Source of the DNA: Phytophthora sp. 'mugwort'
Taxonomy: Eukaryota; Oomycota; Peronosporomycetes; Peronosporales; Peronosporaceae
Direction of reading: 5' to 3'
NCBI GenBank assembly: GCA_033558025.1
Contig: JAUCEF010000007.1
Span: forward strand, 9,796,001-9,860,000
DNA length: 64,000 nucleotides
Part shown: positions 10,701-21,902 of the stretch, piece after piece
Position numbering within the stretch: the first letter of the stretch is position 1
Layout: every line of letters starts with the position of its first letter
Translations under genes and position numbers: made by a program
Notes under the pieces: model-generated
Databases searched by the model: none
What the model was told of the DNA's origin: nothing
The model's input: the letters and a program-made list of their open reading frames with translations, nothing else

Positions 10701-13700
10701 ATTACGTAGCGACGAGAGGATAGTTTTTTGCTTGGTTTTCGCGCATGTCCTGCTTTTCATGGAACCACCCGAACTGATTGAGCATTGGGTAGCTGCTAGC
10801 TGTCATGAACGCATCCCAATTAAAGGGTTGGCATATACTGCCGAGTCCTTACGGGATGGCTGCTGTGAGATTGAAGGAAATTCTTTTGCTCAGGCATTGG
10901 CGTCATATGAGCTCGCGTTTCACATATTTAATAGGGAGTGCGATGCCATGCACGATGCCGGTGATGTTATACTGAGCAACTGGATGCTTTTACTTGCGTT
11001 GCGAGGTGATAGGAGCAAGAACGGTGAGCCTCTGACAGCATTTGTTCGAGAGAAATATGACATGATTCAGCAGTTTCCTGGTGCTTCTCTCACAGCCGCG
11101 AAGCTAATGGGTTTAACCTCGACTGGTGACCAACAGGCGCGTCATCTCATGCTCAGGATGATGAACCAGAGCTCAGATACCCAGTTTCCGGAAGCCTTAC
11201 ATCATTATCTGTTCGCGTGTCGCCAGTCTCCAGCGCTCGTGAATGCTTTGGATAAGACTTTCCCTGATGTTATGGAGCGCGTGGCGAGTCTTCTGGATGT
11301 TGATATCGATCTGGTCGAGAAATCTATCCAGAATATTATGCACGACACTAGTAATATCTCCAAGTCGCGTGCTTTGAAGACACTGTTGGAGGCTTTACTG
11401 GGTGCATGGATGAATCAGCTCTCTTTGCTCCGGCGAGGACCACCACAACATCAGTCCACAGACAAACAGACGAGATTGCTAGCCGATATTTACGTGGCTC
11501 TAGATATCTGTCATTTGATGGGTGTTTTATTGGAACCTTCAGTCGCCATCGATGGTATTCAAACGGTTTTGAGCTCGTCGAGTTTCGGTACTTTACCTTT
11601 GGAAGCTCGGCAACTTGCGTGGATGCAACGCGTTATATTTCAAGTGGATCTTGTACAACAGGGGGGTTCGGACAGCGTATTATGGCGTGAGCATCAAGCG
11701 GTGTTGACTCAATTGTTCCGAAAGTATATGATAGAAATGAGTGTGGAGGCTGAGATGATGCGTCAAGTTTCGAGACAGATTAAGCACGACATTGCCAAAA
11801 GCGCAGTCGAAGACGCCGTGTGCGATTGCCTAAACCCGGAACGAAGTCAACTGATCACTTATGATGTAAACGTGGAACTTTTCCGGCTGTGCTCCGCCGC
11901 AGTTGCTGGGCCAGAGAAGGCTGCTTTCTATGCGTCATACTCGGATGTATTAGCGTTGTCGTCAGAGTTTTCGCTTGCTTTTTCAGGTACATGCTTTTAT
12001 GCGATAAATATGCCGTGAGTTCGTTCATTTATTTACTAACCAACCTCTCTGTATCCGCTTACCTGATACACCAATAAATCTAGACGTTGCTACTCACGAA
12101 TGGGAACTGTTGGCCGCGCGAGCGAGCTTAAAAAAATGTCTTGCTGGAGCGAAGACCCATCATTCTCAGATACTACGAGCCTTAGTTGGTGTGGAGCTGC
12201 GATTGAGAAATATGAAGGCAATATCCGGTCTACTTGAGGCTGAGATGCAAGCGAATCCGCTGCTTCTGGAGTGTTGGCGTCTTGCTGTGGGCCTGGAAAT
12301 TTTGTTTGGTGAAAAAGTGGATGAGAGGTCGAAGATGATCTCGGAAGATATGGAGAAGCGACAGTTGATACTGGCATGCAACACATTTGGCGACGATAAA
12401 ATGCTCGATCAGAAGGGAATACCATGGAGTAAGTTTCTTGAAACGGTTTTGCTGAACTTGCGGGGTTTTGGCTTGGAGTACCTTCCGAACGCGGTTTTGT
12501 TACATAATAAGTTGGTATCGTTGAATGTTAGTGGGAACGAGTTGGTGGAACTTCCCATGGGTTTGCGGCAGCTGAATCACCTTCAAGAACTGGACGCGTC
12601 AGAAAACGCGTTGCTGGAGGTTCCTTCAAGCATCAACAGCCTAACCAAGCTGAAAGAGCTGAGATTAGCGCACAACAACTTGACTACGATTTCAATGCTG
12701 GCTCTACCATGTCTCGTCGTCATGGACATTCGCTGGAATGCAATAACTCGCCTTCCTGTGTCGGCCTTAGTGACACTTACCAAACTCAAGACACTGCAAG
12801 CTGAAGATAACACAATTTCAGTGGACGAGTTGTCGAAAATCTCGAATCTGTTGTCTGGCCGTGAAAATGTCGTCTCGCCTGATTTGGAAACTCAAACTGC
12901 TGGACGTAAATCGGACCAGCAACCGGAGGAGAACGAGGATGAAACTGCAACGAAGCAACGAAATAACGCAATGCTGACTGAGATCAAACGGCTTGAGGTC
13001 AAACATACTATGGGAGATACCAACTCTGCGAATGTTGAAAATTCTTCTATGGCGGCGGAAAATGTGACCATTGCACGTGCGGCTAAAAAGGATAATGGAG
13101 ATCGAATTATGGAGGAAGAATGTGCACGCAAACCCAAAGAGGACGAAGAAGAGGAGACGATGATCGTGGAAAAGGTCGATTCCAGACTTCCTTTGGAAAA
13201 AAATGGGGATGATCAAATCATGGTCGAGGAGAACCCTGAGGTGTCATCAATGCTTACAGAGAAGGATGGTGATCAAATCATAATTCAAGAACCCCTTGGC
13301 AAAACCGACGATTCATCTTCGGCAGTGTCGACGCTAGTGAACAAAGCTGTTGTGCAGTCTAAAGAGGTAATTGAGATAGATTGCTCGGAACTACCCGAGG
13401 AAAACGAAAAAGAGGCGCCAGCTCCGGAAGATGACCACAGAACTTTGAGCGGAAACCTTACAGAGGACACGGCTGGTACGACAAAAACTGCAGACGTGCT
13501 GCCGATCTCAGACGGCATCGCTGAAGCTGAAGACTTTGCGCAACAACATTCAGATGCTGTCACAGCTACAGTTGCCAGACGACAGTCTTGCCATGATGCG
13601 GCTACAACCGCGCGGAGAAAACTCGCCACATATATGGAGCAAAACCATATTGACAACCGTGCTGAGGTGCGCAGGCAGAACCCGACATTGTGGCGAGAAT

Positions 13701-13882
13701 TTTTGGCTGCAAGTCTTCCTGTAAATTTGGAGTTGCCAGCATGCAGATTGTGCTTCGCGCCTAATGATGGCCACAATCAGCGGCTTAACTCCACCGTGCT
13801 GTGTGCGCGCTGCCTAGAAGAAGCTCTCGTTGTGCTGAAAGATCGAAACGATGAATCGGAAGTGGCGGAGGAAATTGTCTAA
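7706..13882 (+). CDS. ZFC3H1/Red1-like zinc-finger protein with HAT/TPR helical region and C-terminal LRRs (9 exons, 1851 aa)
   Basis: Exons: 7706-8050, 8127-8289, 8376-8470, 8541-8766, 8832-9327, 9402-9654, 9734-10047, 10122-11986, 12084-13882; every junction is GT-AG and phases agree. A charged coiled-coil N-terminus leads to LCHYELNGVCNDKNC plus SNYH (about 442-462), the C-x7-C-x4-C-x3-H putative zinc finger of ZFC3H1/Red1 proteins, which recruit the nuclear exosome to polyadenylated RNA. Next is a long half-TPR/HAT-like helical region (DTDAWLLLAIYQLDLE, SHALWLHYISIYE). From about 1374 come leucine-rich repeats (LVSLNVSGNELVELP, LQELDASENALLEVP, LKELRLAHNNLTTI). An acidic, repetitive stretch and a terminal CRLC ... 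CARC pair end the protein. Exons 2-5 are the least certain. Confidence 0.7.
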
Positions 13883-13974
13883 GTTGTTGCACGGGGCGTT
13901 GTTTGAGTGACCAAGACGCATCGACCCTTTTTTCAAGCTCATACTGGCGAAATATGGAGTGTAGTACACAGGAT

Positions 13975-14300
13975 TCTTCAAATATAGGTGCTCGAATGTC
14001 TCTCAGCTCGCATCTTTCTTCCCTAAGGTACTCGGACATCCTTGCCATGCTCGTACTGACAGCTCGTTGTACATGGTGCCTATTCTTTATCGTTCATAGA
14101 CACCGACTTATCAGCCTTTCCATGCTTCGCGGTTATACAAAGTCGGTCGTATTGTTTCTTTGTTATATACCAGTCCGGCTTGCCCGCCTGGATAGCAATG
14201 TCGCGCTGGATTGACAACTGGCACCGCTGTACAGCGGCACCCTGGCGGGTAACTTCATTGGCGCAGCAACAGCTATCAACAACAACTACAATCAATCTAA
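13975..14300 (+). pseudogene. Decayed PAP2 phosphatase fragment
   Basis: The segment aligns by eye to the last third of the PAP2 genes at 21.9-30.3 kb. At about 14210 it has TTGACAACTGGCACCGCTG and CCCTGGCGGGTAACTTCATT, matching IDNWHHYSDILAGSIIGA coding sequence. Before that, LRGYTKSVVLFLCYIP corresponds to MRGGRKTLKLFLCFIP, LFFIVHRHRLIS to LYLLGRSRLNC, and ILAMLVLT to WATMLVLT. The reading frame is broken: a stop follows the LD of the IDNW motif, and no intron sits between the last two blocks where the genes have one. The matches continue in one direction on the plus strand, as in the array. An old duplicate that lost function is the simplest reading. Confidence 0.7.
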
Positions 14301-14890
14301 AAAGAGTGCTCCGTCTCGAGGGTTCCGCATAGCGTTTCGGCATCGAAGCTTCAAAAACATTCCCGCGCACTCAATCAAACTGACTACGCTGTTGATCAAA
14401 GTAGTCATTAAAGTAGGTGTCTGTCATGGCCCGATGGGATGCTCTTGCGATCCTCTCACGTGTGCACAAGTTGGTGACTCGCCTTCGCCCGTCTAAGTTC
14501 GCAAGGCAAAATGAGACGGCGCAAAACACTTTCGGTCTTAACGCGGTTCGAGTTATGAGGTTACGACTTAGCCCTATTCCTTAGCCCCCTTTTAAGCTTC
14601 GCACGACTTCAGATGGAGGTGAGTCGGTCAGGACGGAGGTTGGCGCAGAGCATACCAAGCAAATGTTCATAGAGTAATTTATTGTTTTTTCCGGCTAATA
14701 GGACCTACCGACTTCCTCAGCTTATAGTGGACAGGTCAGGTACCGGTACAATGTACCACACTCCAAAAGTGACGCTACGGTAACCGGTAATTACCGAAAG
14801 TAGCGTAGGTGTACTTAGAAAACTGTGTACGGCAATACAAAGCATATCTTCTATCACAATCACACAGTCAAATAAGTTGTTGGAAATTGG
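14301..14890. other. Gene-poor spacer
   Basis: No supported gene. Around 14777-14818 an imperfect hairpin pairs CGCTAC with GTAGCG and GGTAA with TTACC around an ACCGGT core. Repeated GGTACC/GGTACA words occur at 14738-14757. Nothing else was recognised. Confidence 0.3.
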
Positions 14891-15166
14891 TCACGCGCGC
14901 GGAGATATCTCTGCGATGACTGCAGCAACGGCGCTGTTTTCGTATTCATCTACATAGGTATGAAATCTAACTGCGTGTGCAATTTCAGGTCTGTAGCGTG
15001 TCGGTGGACTAACTATGATGGAAAAATAAGCCTAGAGTCGCGCTCAGGACTCCTCCCGCACATTAGTGAAATACTTCAAGCGCGACCAGTGTTGGCCAAT
15101 GCGAAGTAGGGTGCGGTAGAGCAGTTTAAAGAGTGCGACAGACTGCTCATTGTTTTCATCACCCAT
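14891..15166 (-). CDS. Possible small LYR-motif protein, 2 exons, 71 aa
   Basis: Exon 1 (15166-15051) encodes MGDENNEQSVALFKLLYRT followed by LLRIGQHWSRLKYF. Exon 2 (14990-14891) encodes EIAHAVRFHTYVDEYENS and ends ISPRA. The LYR tripeptide inside an amphipathic helix followed by basic residues is the hallmark of the mitochondrial LYR (Complex1_LYR) family, which helps assemble respiratory complexes with Fe-S and acyl-carrier protein. The donor used (GTCCTG) is weak and the protein is short, so the model needs transcript support. Met at 15265 would extend the frame by 33 unlike residues, probably untranslated leader. Confidence 0.4.
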
Positions 15167-15319
15167 ACTGATGACTGGAACGACCAAGTCAAAGCAGAAA
15201 ATCGCGTGGAGGATGCAAACAGAGGTCGATTGAAAGTTCGGGGGAGTTGATGCGGCGCTTAGCAATGATCGCGTTCAATGCAATGAGGAGAATGAAGGGG
15301 ACAGCGACTTGTTGCCACC

Positions 15320-15652
15320 ATGTGGAGTAAACGAGGACACAACGAACTGCGCAACCCGGCAGCGTTAAAAAAGATCATTAAGCGGGAATGTCTTGCTGTT
15401 GTGATGGATTCGTTGACAGAAAGTCTGAAGTCTGCGAGCGAGGGAGAGGCAACACATACGAGTATAAAGTGCAGCGGTTGGCTTTTGAGAAAGAAGAATA
15501 TGAAAATAACGCTAACGCAAAAAGAGGCCAGTAAGCGTCGGCAGCATGGGTTGGAGCTCGGAGCACGACGGCAACATGCAGAAGAAGATCGTGAAAGGCG
15601 AATGTATGAATTCATTAGCATGGTGCTAGAACGGAATAACGCGAAGGCGTAG
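15320..15652 (+). CDS. Hypothetical basic protein with predicted coiled coil, 110 aa
   Basis: The frame starts MWSKRGHNELRNPAALKK, continues through a helical stretch (MDSLTESLKSASEGEA) and ends in a strongly charged segment (EASKRRQHGLELGARRQ, AEEDRERRMYEFISMVLE). Composition suggests a soluble, mostly helical, basic protein. The opposite strand also has an open frame here but with cysteine/serine-rich, random-looking composition, so the plus frame is preferred. It lies divergent from the possible LYR gene, with about 150 bp between starts. I do not recognise the family, and an upstream exon is possible. Confidence 0.45.
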   Translation: MWSKRGHNELRNPAALKKIIKRECLAVVMDSLTESLKSASEGEATHTSIKCSGWLLRKKNMKITLTQKEASKRRQHGLELGARRQHAEEDRERRMYEFISMVLERNNAKA

Positions 15653-16984
15653 CGCGCTTACATCAGCATACTACCCATCAATGATGCCTATTTAGTCATC
15701 GAGTGTCGGAGGAGGTAAGCCAAAGAACCTGGATATCTGGTTACCCAATGGCTGCATGCAGGTATGGCAATATGTCGGTAGCACACCAACGAAAAAAGAT
15801 TTTCGACTACTTTCTGACGTGCGCGGTTCTTCTTATCCCCGTAAGGAACTTCCCTGGCGTTTTTACTCTCCCAAATTCTCACTCGACGCTTTCTCTGGCG
15901 CTGCCCATTTCGCGATTAAAGGCCGCTGCTACTGGCGACGTGTCAATTGACGGACAGCAGCAAAGTGACTACATCCGTAAGCAAGATCTCCATAAAAAGT
16001 AGTTCCCACCCCAAAAAATGCCGCTTATATCCTCTTCCATTTTGTCGGTCAACCCACTGAGATTGAGCATTGTTGAATCGTGCCGTCTTTCTTCGAGAGA
16101 TCCGTACAAGGTTACAAGTATTCCATCAGGAGCCTGCACGCTTTGTAAATTAAAACGGTGCCTGCGGGGTGTATAAAGACCGCTGTAAGGTTTCGAATTG
16201 GGACGCGGACTCAGCCTGAGCGCGAGGCCTTGCTACGTACATGTTTGGTAGCATCAATGAAAACCCAGCAGGTTCGAAATGGAGACCCATTTACGTGCAT
16301 AGCTGCTGCATACTCGTCCAATTCGTTGCAGTAACAGGTGGTAGTTAAAGTAAACCATATCGCGATGCTGATTCAGGATTAGTTGTGCCGTTGTCATAAC
16401 TTCAATGCTGTATGTAGGCCGTACCTTAACCAAATTCATTCGCAACAGTCAACAAATTGGGGGCTCCGATAGGCGGCACCCAACATTGTCAGTGCCTCTA
16501 CGCGTTTGACTCGATCGCCCCACGTCGTTATCACTCCATCTTCTGGTAGCTTACGCTTCACCGCGGGAACCGATAGCTCAGTAATCGTAAAACGATAGCG
16601 GACTTTTGCGATCGCAATGTTCACCATAGAATCGAGCGATCTAGCGCGATCTAGGGTGGAGATGCATCGCGTATACGAAAGCAACTGTGCTGCTGCAGAG
16701 CAGCCATGATCCTTCCAAATCGCCCCTGGTTTCTTCTTGCCAGCACCCACACAGAGACAACCACTACAAGGGCCTGCTCCGCTGACAGCTTCGAAGCAAC
16801 AAACACCATCTTACAAATGCGGTCTTTTAAACCTGCGATGACTTAAGATAGACGTGCCCTATTGCTGACCTATCCATGCTTGAGTTGAGCTTGTGCAGCG
16901 GGCTGCCATAGTTTTGCGTAGAGGTAGAGGTTAGTTAAGGTCGGTGACCTTCGTTCTATTCCAAGACCAAGTATGAGTCCGGTA
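15653..16984. other. Gene-poor region with unassigned ORF fragments
   Basis: A 64-residue plus frame at 15756-15950 (contains KELPWRFYSPKFSLDAF) and a 104-residue minus frame at 16436-16750 (starts MGAGKKKPGAIWKDHGC) look protein-like but have no partner exons. The KKPGAIWK start faintly resembles BED-type zinc-finger starts of hAT elements, which is not enough for a call. This looks like a graveyard of old insertions next to the LTR relic. Confidence 0.3.
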
Positions 16985-17268
16985 GATCACAATCTAGAGA
17001 CTCCAAGAGTAACCACGACCCTTACAAATCTAATTAACTCTCCGTTTCCAAATGCAAACTAACTTTATTTCTCTTTATTCGCGGCAGAGCCGCCTTTGTC
17101 ATATATGTATAAGTCTCACTATCTAGTATAGTAAATGCATAACTAATGGATGTGAAACCCCCTACTGAATCTTGTTATCTTTCCAGTACTGTTTTGGGTT
17201 CTTTCTGTTGATGTGTGAACATCACTTAGTGTATCACACACCTTAGTATCTCGAGTCCCGTTACACTC
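16985..17268 (+). mobile_element. LTR relic (family A, copy 2, plus orientation)
   Basis: It contains TTATTCGCGGCAGAGCCGCC at about 17080, then an AT-rich stretch, and ends CCCGTTACA at about 17268. This mirrors the copies at 680-1050 (reverse strand) and 62290-62655. The following CTCTCTCCCCCCATCAAG starts the presumed internal region. No matching 3' LTR is seen within several kilobases, so it is a solo or truncated element. Confidence 0.5.
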
Positions 17269-18647
17269 TCTCCCCCCATCAAGATTGTGGACACATACGT
17301 CCACGATTGTCATCACCTCAACTCAGGCCTTAGTCGTTGGACTTCACTTGTGGCGTGTCGCCCCACGTCACGGCGTGTTCTCAATAACGTTCTGGTCCAA
17401 CGAGCTTATCTGTTCCACTCTGGATGGCCTCAGGGCACAACACCTTCTGGCCCTTCGACTAGCGGCAACACACGCCATCCCAATCGCCCGAGAAAAGCCC
17501 GCATCACTCACCTAGTGCGCCTTCTGAAGAAACGTTTCCGGCCTCGCTACGTACCCAAGCCTAGGACTCTGGGGCGGAACGCCATCTTGAGCCCCGTCAA
17601 CGCAAGTCGACGGACGATCTGATGGACGTCCTCGATATGCGCGGAAGGGGCTGTAGAAGAGGGTGGCGAGGTGGACTACGGTTCCGCCACGCTCGTGTCC
17701 GATAAGGAGGAGGCTCACGAGACCGAGCAGCGTACGCTGCGCACGCCCAATCCGTTCCCAGAACACACATCCGTGTTGCGGGCGAGTCATGGCGTGCCCG
17801 CACGCGATGACGACACGACCATTGGAGCGGGGATCATTTCTAACGAGCTCGATGAGGTTCAAGAGGAACAGATTATGGGCAGTCTGCCCATTAACGGCCC
17901 GTGGCCCGGCCATTCTGAGTGCTCGTGGGGAGTATAGCTTCCAGCCTCGCAGTCCTGCGGACGCCGCACGGGACGCTGTCCAATGTTCCCTGGACACCTT
18001 AATGCACTTCGTATTTTGGCGTTTTGGCGCGTAGGCATCTGAAAAAGCCGAGACCGATGAGTCTGAATATTTTTCTGCCTCTTCACGACTAAAGCTCGCA
18101 AAACCGACACCATGCCTCCATCACTGATTGATCCGCGCCTGCACGAACAGGGCGCATCCCGAGCTCATTCATACTTGGCGAGCCAACCCTGGCAACGGTC
18201 CTGCGACTTGATTGCCGTCTGACGCAGTGCAGTATTGACAACAAGCGGTTGTCGTATTACTTGCTTGCTTGACACTTTAGCTGCTTTTTTTCTGACTTGC
18301 ACTGCTGCTATGACTCCCTTTTTGCTTCTCCATCTTGTAACTACGAACGATCTGGTCATGCGTCAAATGCGCTGCGAGAAGAGATGGTGGCGCGTCTGCT
18401 GCAAGCATGTAGAATAATAGATCGACAAAGCAGCTTCGCACGCCGTGGCGACGGGGTATTTTGAGGTCTATATAGAGCTTGAAGCGCGTCAACATCTAGA
18501 GGTGATCTGTGCAGCGCGGTGTATGAGCAAGTAGATATCTTGAGTTTCTTATAATAGGTTTCCTCGACTTTCTCTGGTCGCACTGCCAGGCCAGCCTGGG
18601 TATTGTATCAATAACCTCGTCAGTTGACGTGCTATTTGCAAAAATAA
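17269..18647. other. Presumed retroelement internal leader and unassigned spacer
   Basis: A plus frame at 17671-17937 (MDYGSATLVSDKEEAHETE) is acidic and could be the N-terminal part of a gag protein, since it follows the LTR relic by about 400 bp. It stops early and no capsid or pol motif follows. From about 18050 to 18647 no gene or repeat is apparent. Confidence 0.3.
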
Positions 18648-19814
18648 CTAGAATTCCGGCAGAGAATAGTAACCCAACGTATTCAGAGTGTTCTGGTCAC
18701 GACATTGAACGAGACCCTCCAAGCTTCGGCAATTTCCGTTGCGGTGTTCGGTTGCCCCATTGTCTTCGTTGTCATGGATTATATTGCTGTTCACAACGCA
18801 CTGGAAGTATCCGTCGTGTCGTTTTGGTACAGCTAAAAGCTGCCGCGTTGATGCCATCGCATAATCATTAGTCGTAGCTAGAAAGTGCTTCGCACGATTC
18901 CCACTGAGGCGGATATACGAAAGCTCAGGTAGACGATCGAGAATTGCTGGCCTCTCCGCAAGAAAATTGCCTTCAAGACCAATCCTTTCCAGTCGTTGAA
19001 GGGCTGCAAACCCATCGGGTAGATCCCCATCAATGTGATTATAATCCAAGTCGAGCTCCACGAGGTTCCGAAGTCGATGAATCCGCTCCGGTAAAGCCTT
19101 CAGTTGATTGTGACTCAAACCGAGACGGTTGAGCAGTCTCAGCTTTGTGATCTGCGTCGGAAAGCATGAAAGCTGATTGTTGTCCAAGCGCAATTCTCGC
19201 AGCTTGGGTGGGAACGTCACGTTGGCTGGCAGTGCTCGAAGCCGATTCTTCTCAAGATACAATGCCTCTAGATCTCTTAATTGACATAATTCTTCCGGTA
19301 AAGTTGTGAGTGCATTGCCAGCGAGTCCAAGCACCCGAAGCTTCGTGAAAACTGCAATTTCGGCTGGAAGGCACGCCAGGTGGTGGTTTGTCAGCCAGAG
19401 CTCGGTTAGATGATGACCTTGATTCACGTGCTCGATTATCATCGCCGGGAATATCTGGAAAGCCTGAATGTGAAGGTATTGGTTTCGAACTGGCGGCTCG
19501 GGCGGAGCTTGAGCATATCGAGGAAGGCTCAAGTCCAATCGTTTCGTTCGTAACGCAGTAGCTAGTCGTTGTTCTACAGCCGACCCATTTGTACTCAGCT
19601 CTGCTTTAAGTGCATCGGGACCGCCAGGGTGAAGCTTCTTGCCCTTCTGGTTTTGGTGTCGCTTAGGATTTCCGCGTTGACGAAGGGACCCAGCTGAGGG
19701 AATACGTTGCGCAGAAGAGGGTTGGTTTGGATGTGAACCTACATGATCCACTCCAGTGTTGTTGTTGTGGTGATTGTGGTTCTTGGTCGCGGTGATGTCG
19801 TGGTAAGTGTTCAT
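18648..19814 (-). CDS. Leucine-rich repeat protein, 388 aa
   Basis: Intronless. The N-terminus is His/Asn-rich (HNHHNNN) and then basic. From about residue 125 come seven to eight LRRs of the plant-Ras-group/SDS22-like type. They include LTELWLTNHHLACLPAEI, LRVLGLAGNALTTLPEEL, LEALYLEKNRLRALPANV, LRELRLDNNQLSCFPTQI, LNRLGLSHNQLKALPERI and LVELDLDYNHIDGDLP. There is no signal peptide, kinase or transmembrane helix, so an intracellular protein-interaction role is likely. The C-terminal 90 residues show no recognised domain. Convergence or shared control with the makorin gene, which is also minus strand and upstream, is not evident. Confidence 0.8.
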   Translation of the reverse strand: MNTYHDITATKNHNHHNNNTGVDHVGSHPNQPSSAQRIPSAGSLRQRGNPKRHQNQKGKKLHPGGPDALKAELSTNGSAVEQRLATALRTKRLDLSLPRYAQAPPEPPVRNQYLHIQAFQIFPAMIIEHVNQGHHLTELWLTNHHLACLPAEIAVFTKLRVLGLAGNALTTLPEELCQLRDLEALYLEKNRLRALPANVTFPPKLRELRLDNNQLSCFPTQITKLRLLNRLGLSHNQLKALPERIHRLRNLVELDLDYNHIDGDLPDGFAALQRLERIGLEGNFLAERPAILDRLPELSYIRLSGNRAKHFLATTNDYAMASTRQLLAVPKRHDGYFQCVVNSNIIHDNEDNGATEHRNGNCRSLEGLVQCRDQNTLNTLGYYSLPEF

Positions 19815-20102
19815 CTTGCTTGTTCGCTCGTGGCTGGAGGGTCGTCGGGGATAAAGCTGGGAACGGGCAATTGGAAGGACACAAATCTAATTGAATGATA
19901 GTTACGTGCTCGTGTTGGAATGTGCCGGAGATGACCTTTTAACTTCATTTTTTCTGTCATGGTTTGATCTTTTTTTGCTCTGTTGCTTTTCATACTATAG
20001 CGTATGAAAACCATAGTGCTACCCAACCATAAATTCTGCCATAACTTGGCTACGTATCTTCCTCCATGCTAGTCCAGTATTTGATCACGTGTGCACTCTG
20101 GC

Positions 20103-21384
20103 TTATTCTGTGTCGTAGTCGTCGTCTGAAAATCCGTACTCGAAGTAATCGTCATCTGAGTCGTCCGAGTCGTACAAACCACCGGCCAATCCGAACTCGT
20201 CCCAGTCCGCAGCTTCAAAGAAGCGAAAGAGGTGGCTGTACTGCTGTAGTAACGTTTGCAGCGCCGCATCTCCAGCTTGGCGCCCATTTCGGCCACATCG
20301 AGGTTTCGTCGATCGTTTGGGGCGATCCAGGTGCTTCACGTCTTGACCTTCACAGTCACGGTGCGCGTAGAAGCAACGTGGGCCGAACGGGCAGCTACCG
20401 AGGAGACCATTAAAGTATTTGCACTCGCGCAAGGCCAAGTGGCTCTTGTACGCCTCAACAACCTCGCGCTTTTCTTCGCCTGTGACGAAAATAAGAGATG
20501 GTACGATAAAGTCGCTCGGGAGGCGGCAAGCCGGACACGCACGAATCACTTCCAGTTCCATATCCTTCGACTGGCGCCAGGAACGCAGGCAATCGAGACA
20601 GAAGCAGTGGTCGCAGCCTATTGATGTACACAACAATCCTCGCATATTAGCCGTGCGTTCCTTTAAGCTTTTAAAATCATAACATCAGTCAATAGAAAGA
20701 AACAAACTCACTGAGCAGCCCAAAATGTTTGCCGGAGTGGACGATATCGTCGAAGCAGATGCCGCACGTAAAGTCTTGTTGGTTGCCATCACGACTGGCA
20801 GACGCAGCACCTGTAGCAGCGTAATTGTTCGAAGAAGCAAACCTCCCCGCTCTCGGCGCCGAGCGAACCGAAGCCGAAGCTGCAGCTGCAGATGCAGCGC
20901 CTCGTAGCATAGCTGGGTTGTGTCTAAGGCGGCAGTGCTCGCCGTATTTGCAGTTGCCCCGCAGGAAAAACGGACAGTCCACTAGCGCCGCCGCCGCCGA
21001 CAGACCCTCGGTCTCATCTACTGCACACTCGCTCACCTGCGCCGGCAATGCATGTGAGAATGTACAGCGGCTACCGTAGCGGCACTTGCCCAGCACGAAA
21101 AAGCGGCAGAGCGCAGTCGTGGGCACCGCTGCCACCGACTCCGGACAGGATCGTGCAGCCGCCGGGACTCTGCGATTCCCCTCGTCGTCATTATCGGAGT
21201 CGGGGTCATTCAGGTCCTGGACCGCCAGCTGACGCTGCAAACTTTCAAGCATGCGCTCGCGCTCGTCGCTGCGGCGGCACTGGGAGTATCAGCATTATAT
21301 CATGTGGACTCAGAAGGTCAACAGCAAGTATCTACGCACCTGACGCTGTAAGTAGAGGCGGAGGCGGGATAGCAACTGGAGCAT
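20103..21384 (-). CDS. Makorin-type RING / CCCH zinc-finger E3 ligase (3 exons, 375 aa)
   Basis: Exons in minus order: 21384-21340, 21279-20712, 20617-20103; the frames join exactly, the last splice giving FGLLSCDHCFC. Two N-terminal CCCH fingers (CRFFVLGKCRYGSRC..H and CPFFLRGNCKYGEHC..H) are followed by an alanine-rich linker. Next come a C3HC4 RING (CGICFDDI ... CDHCFCLDC ... CPACR), the makorin signature SDFIVPS and a third CCCH finger (CKYFNGLLGSCPFGPRC..H). The tail is highly acidic (DSDDSDDDYFEYG). Makorins are RNA-binding ubiquitin ligases. The makorin Cys-His motif between the second finger and the RING is not evident. Confidence 0.85.
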
Positions 21385-21902
21385 GAGTAGCAAGGATACT
21401 AGCGGTGATGTACATGTATTATACATCGACACGAATAAAAGAAACAGCGCCATACGCACCTACGAGACGCGGAGCGACGCATATCGGTGCTGTAGCTCTT
21501 CGCGAACTGGCCGATCTTCTTCCGAGTCAGATGATAGGAATCAGATGGTACCACGGTTCGGGTACAGTAGTTTTAACCAATTACAGAAAGTTGCACCAGA
21601 AGCTTCAAACTAGGTGTTACTGCCCACTTGGCGTCCATTACATGTATCATGGTACATGTACAGTACATGTATTACGGAACGCGGCGGAATGATAGCAATT
21701 CGACACTTCTGCTTCTTCGAAGCTCTGCGAGGGCCGTTTGACTCAAAATTTGAGAATCCATCGCTAGTACCCGGATGGAAGATAGCAGCTTATGATCTGC
21801 CGCCTGGTTCATGTCGAGTATTATTTGCTGTTCTTTTGTTACACCTGCCAACCACGCGGTCTACAGCCTCTCATTTTTCGACTTAAATTGACTGTAGAAG
21901 GA
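21385..21902. other. Spacer upstream of the PAP2 array, with repeated TACATGTA palindromes
   Basis: Perfect 8-bp palindromes TACATGTA occur near 21410, 21639, 21653 and 21664, the last three within 33 bp. No gene is supported. The cluster lies about 230-260 bp before the first PAP2 start codon, so a regulatory role is possible but unproven. Confidence 0.35.

Noticed and set aside
16436..16750. Possible BED zinc-finger start of a hAT element (KKPGAIWK)
   Set aside because: Only eight residues resemble the family and no zinc ligands follow in order.
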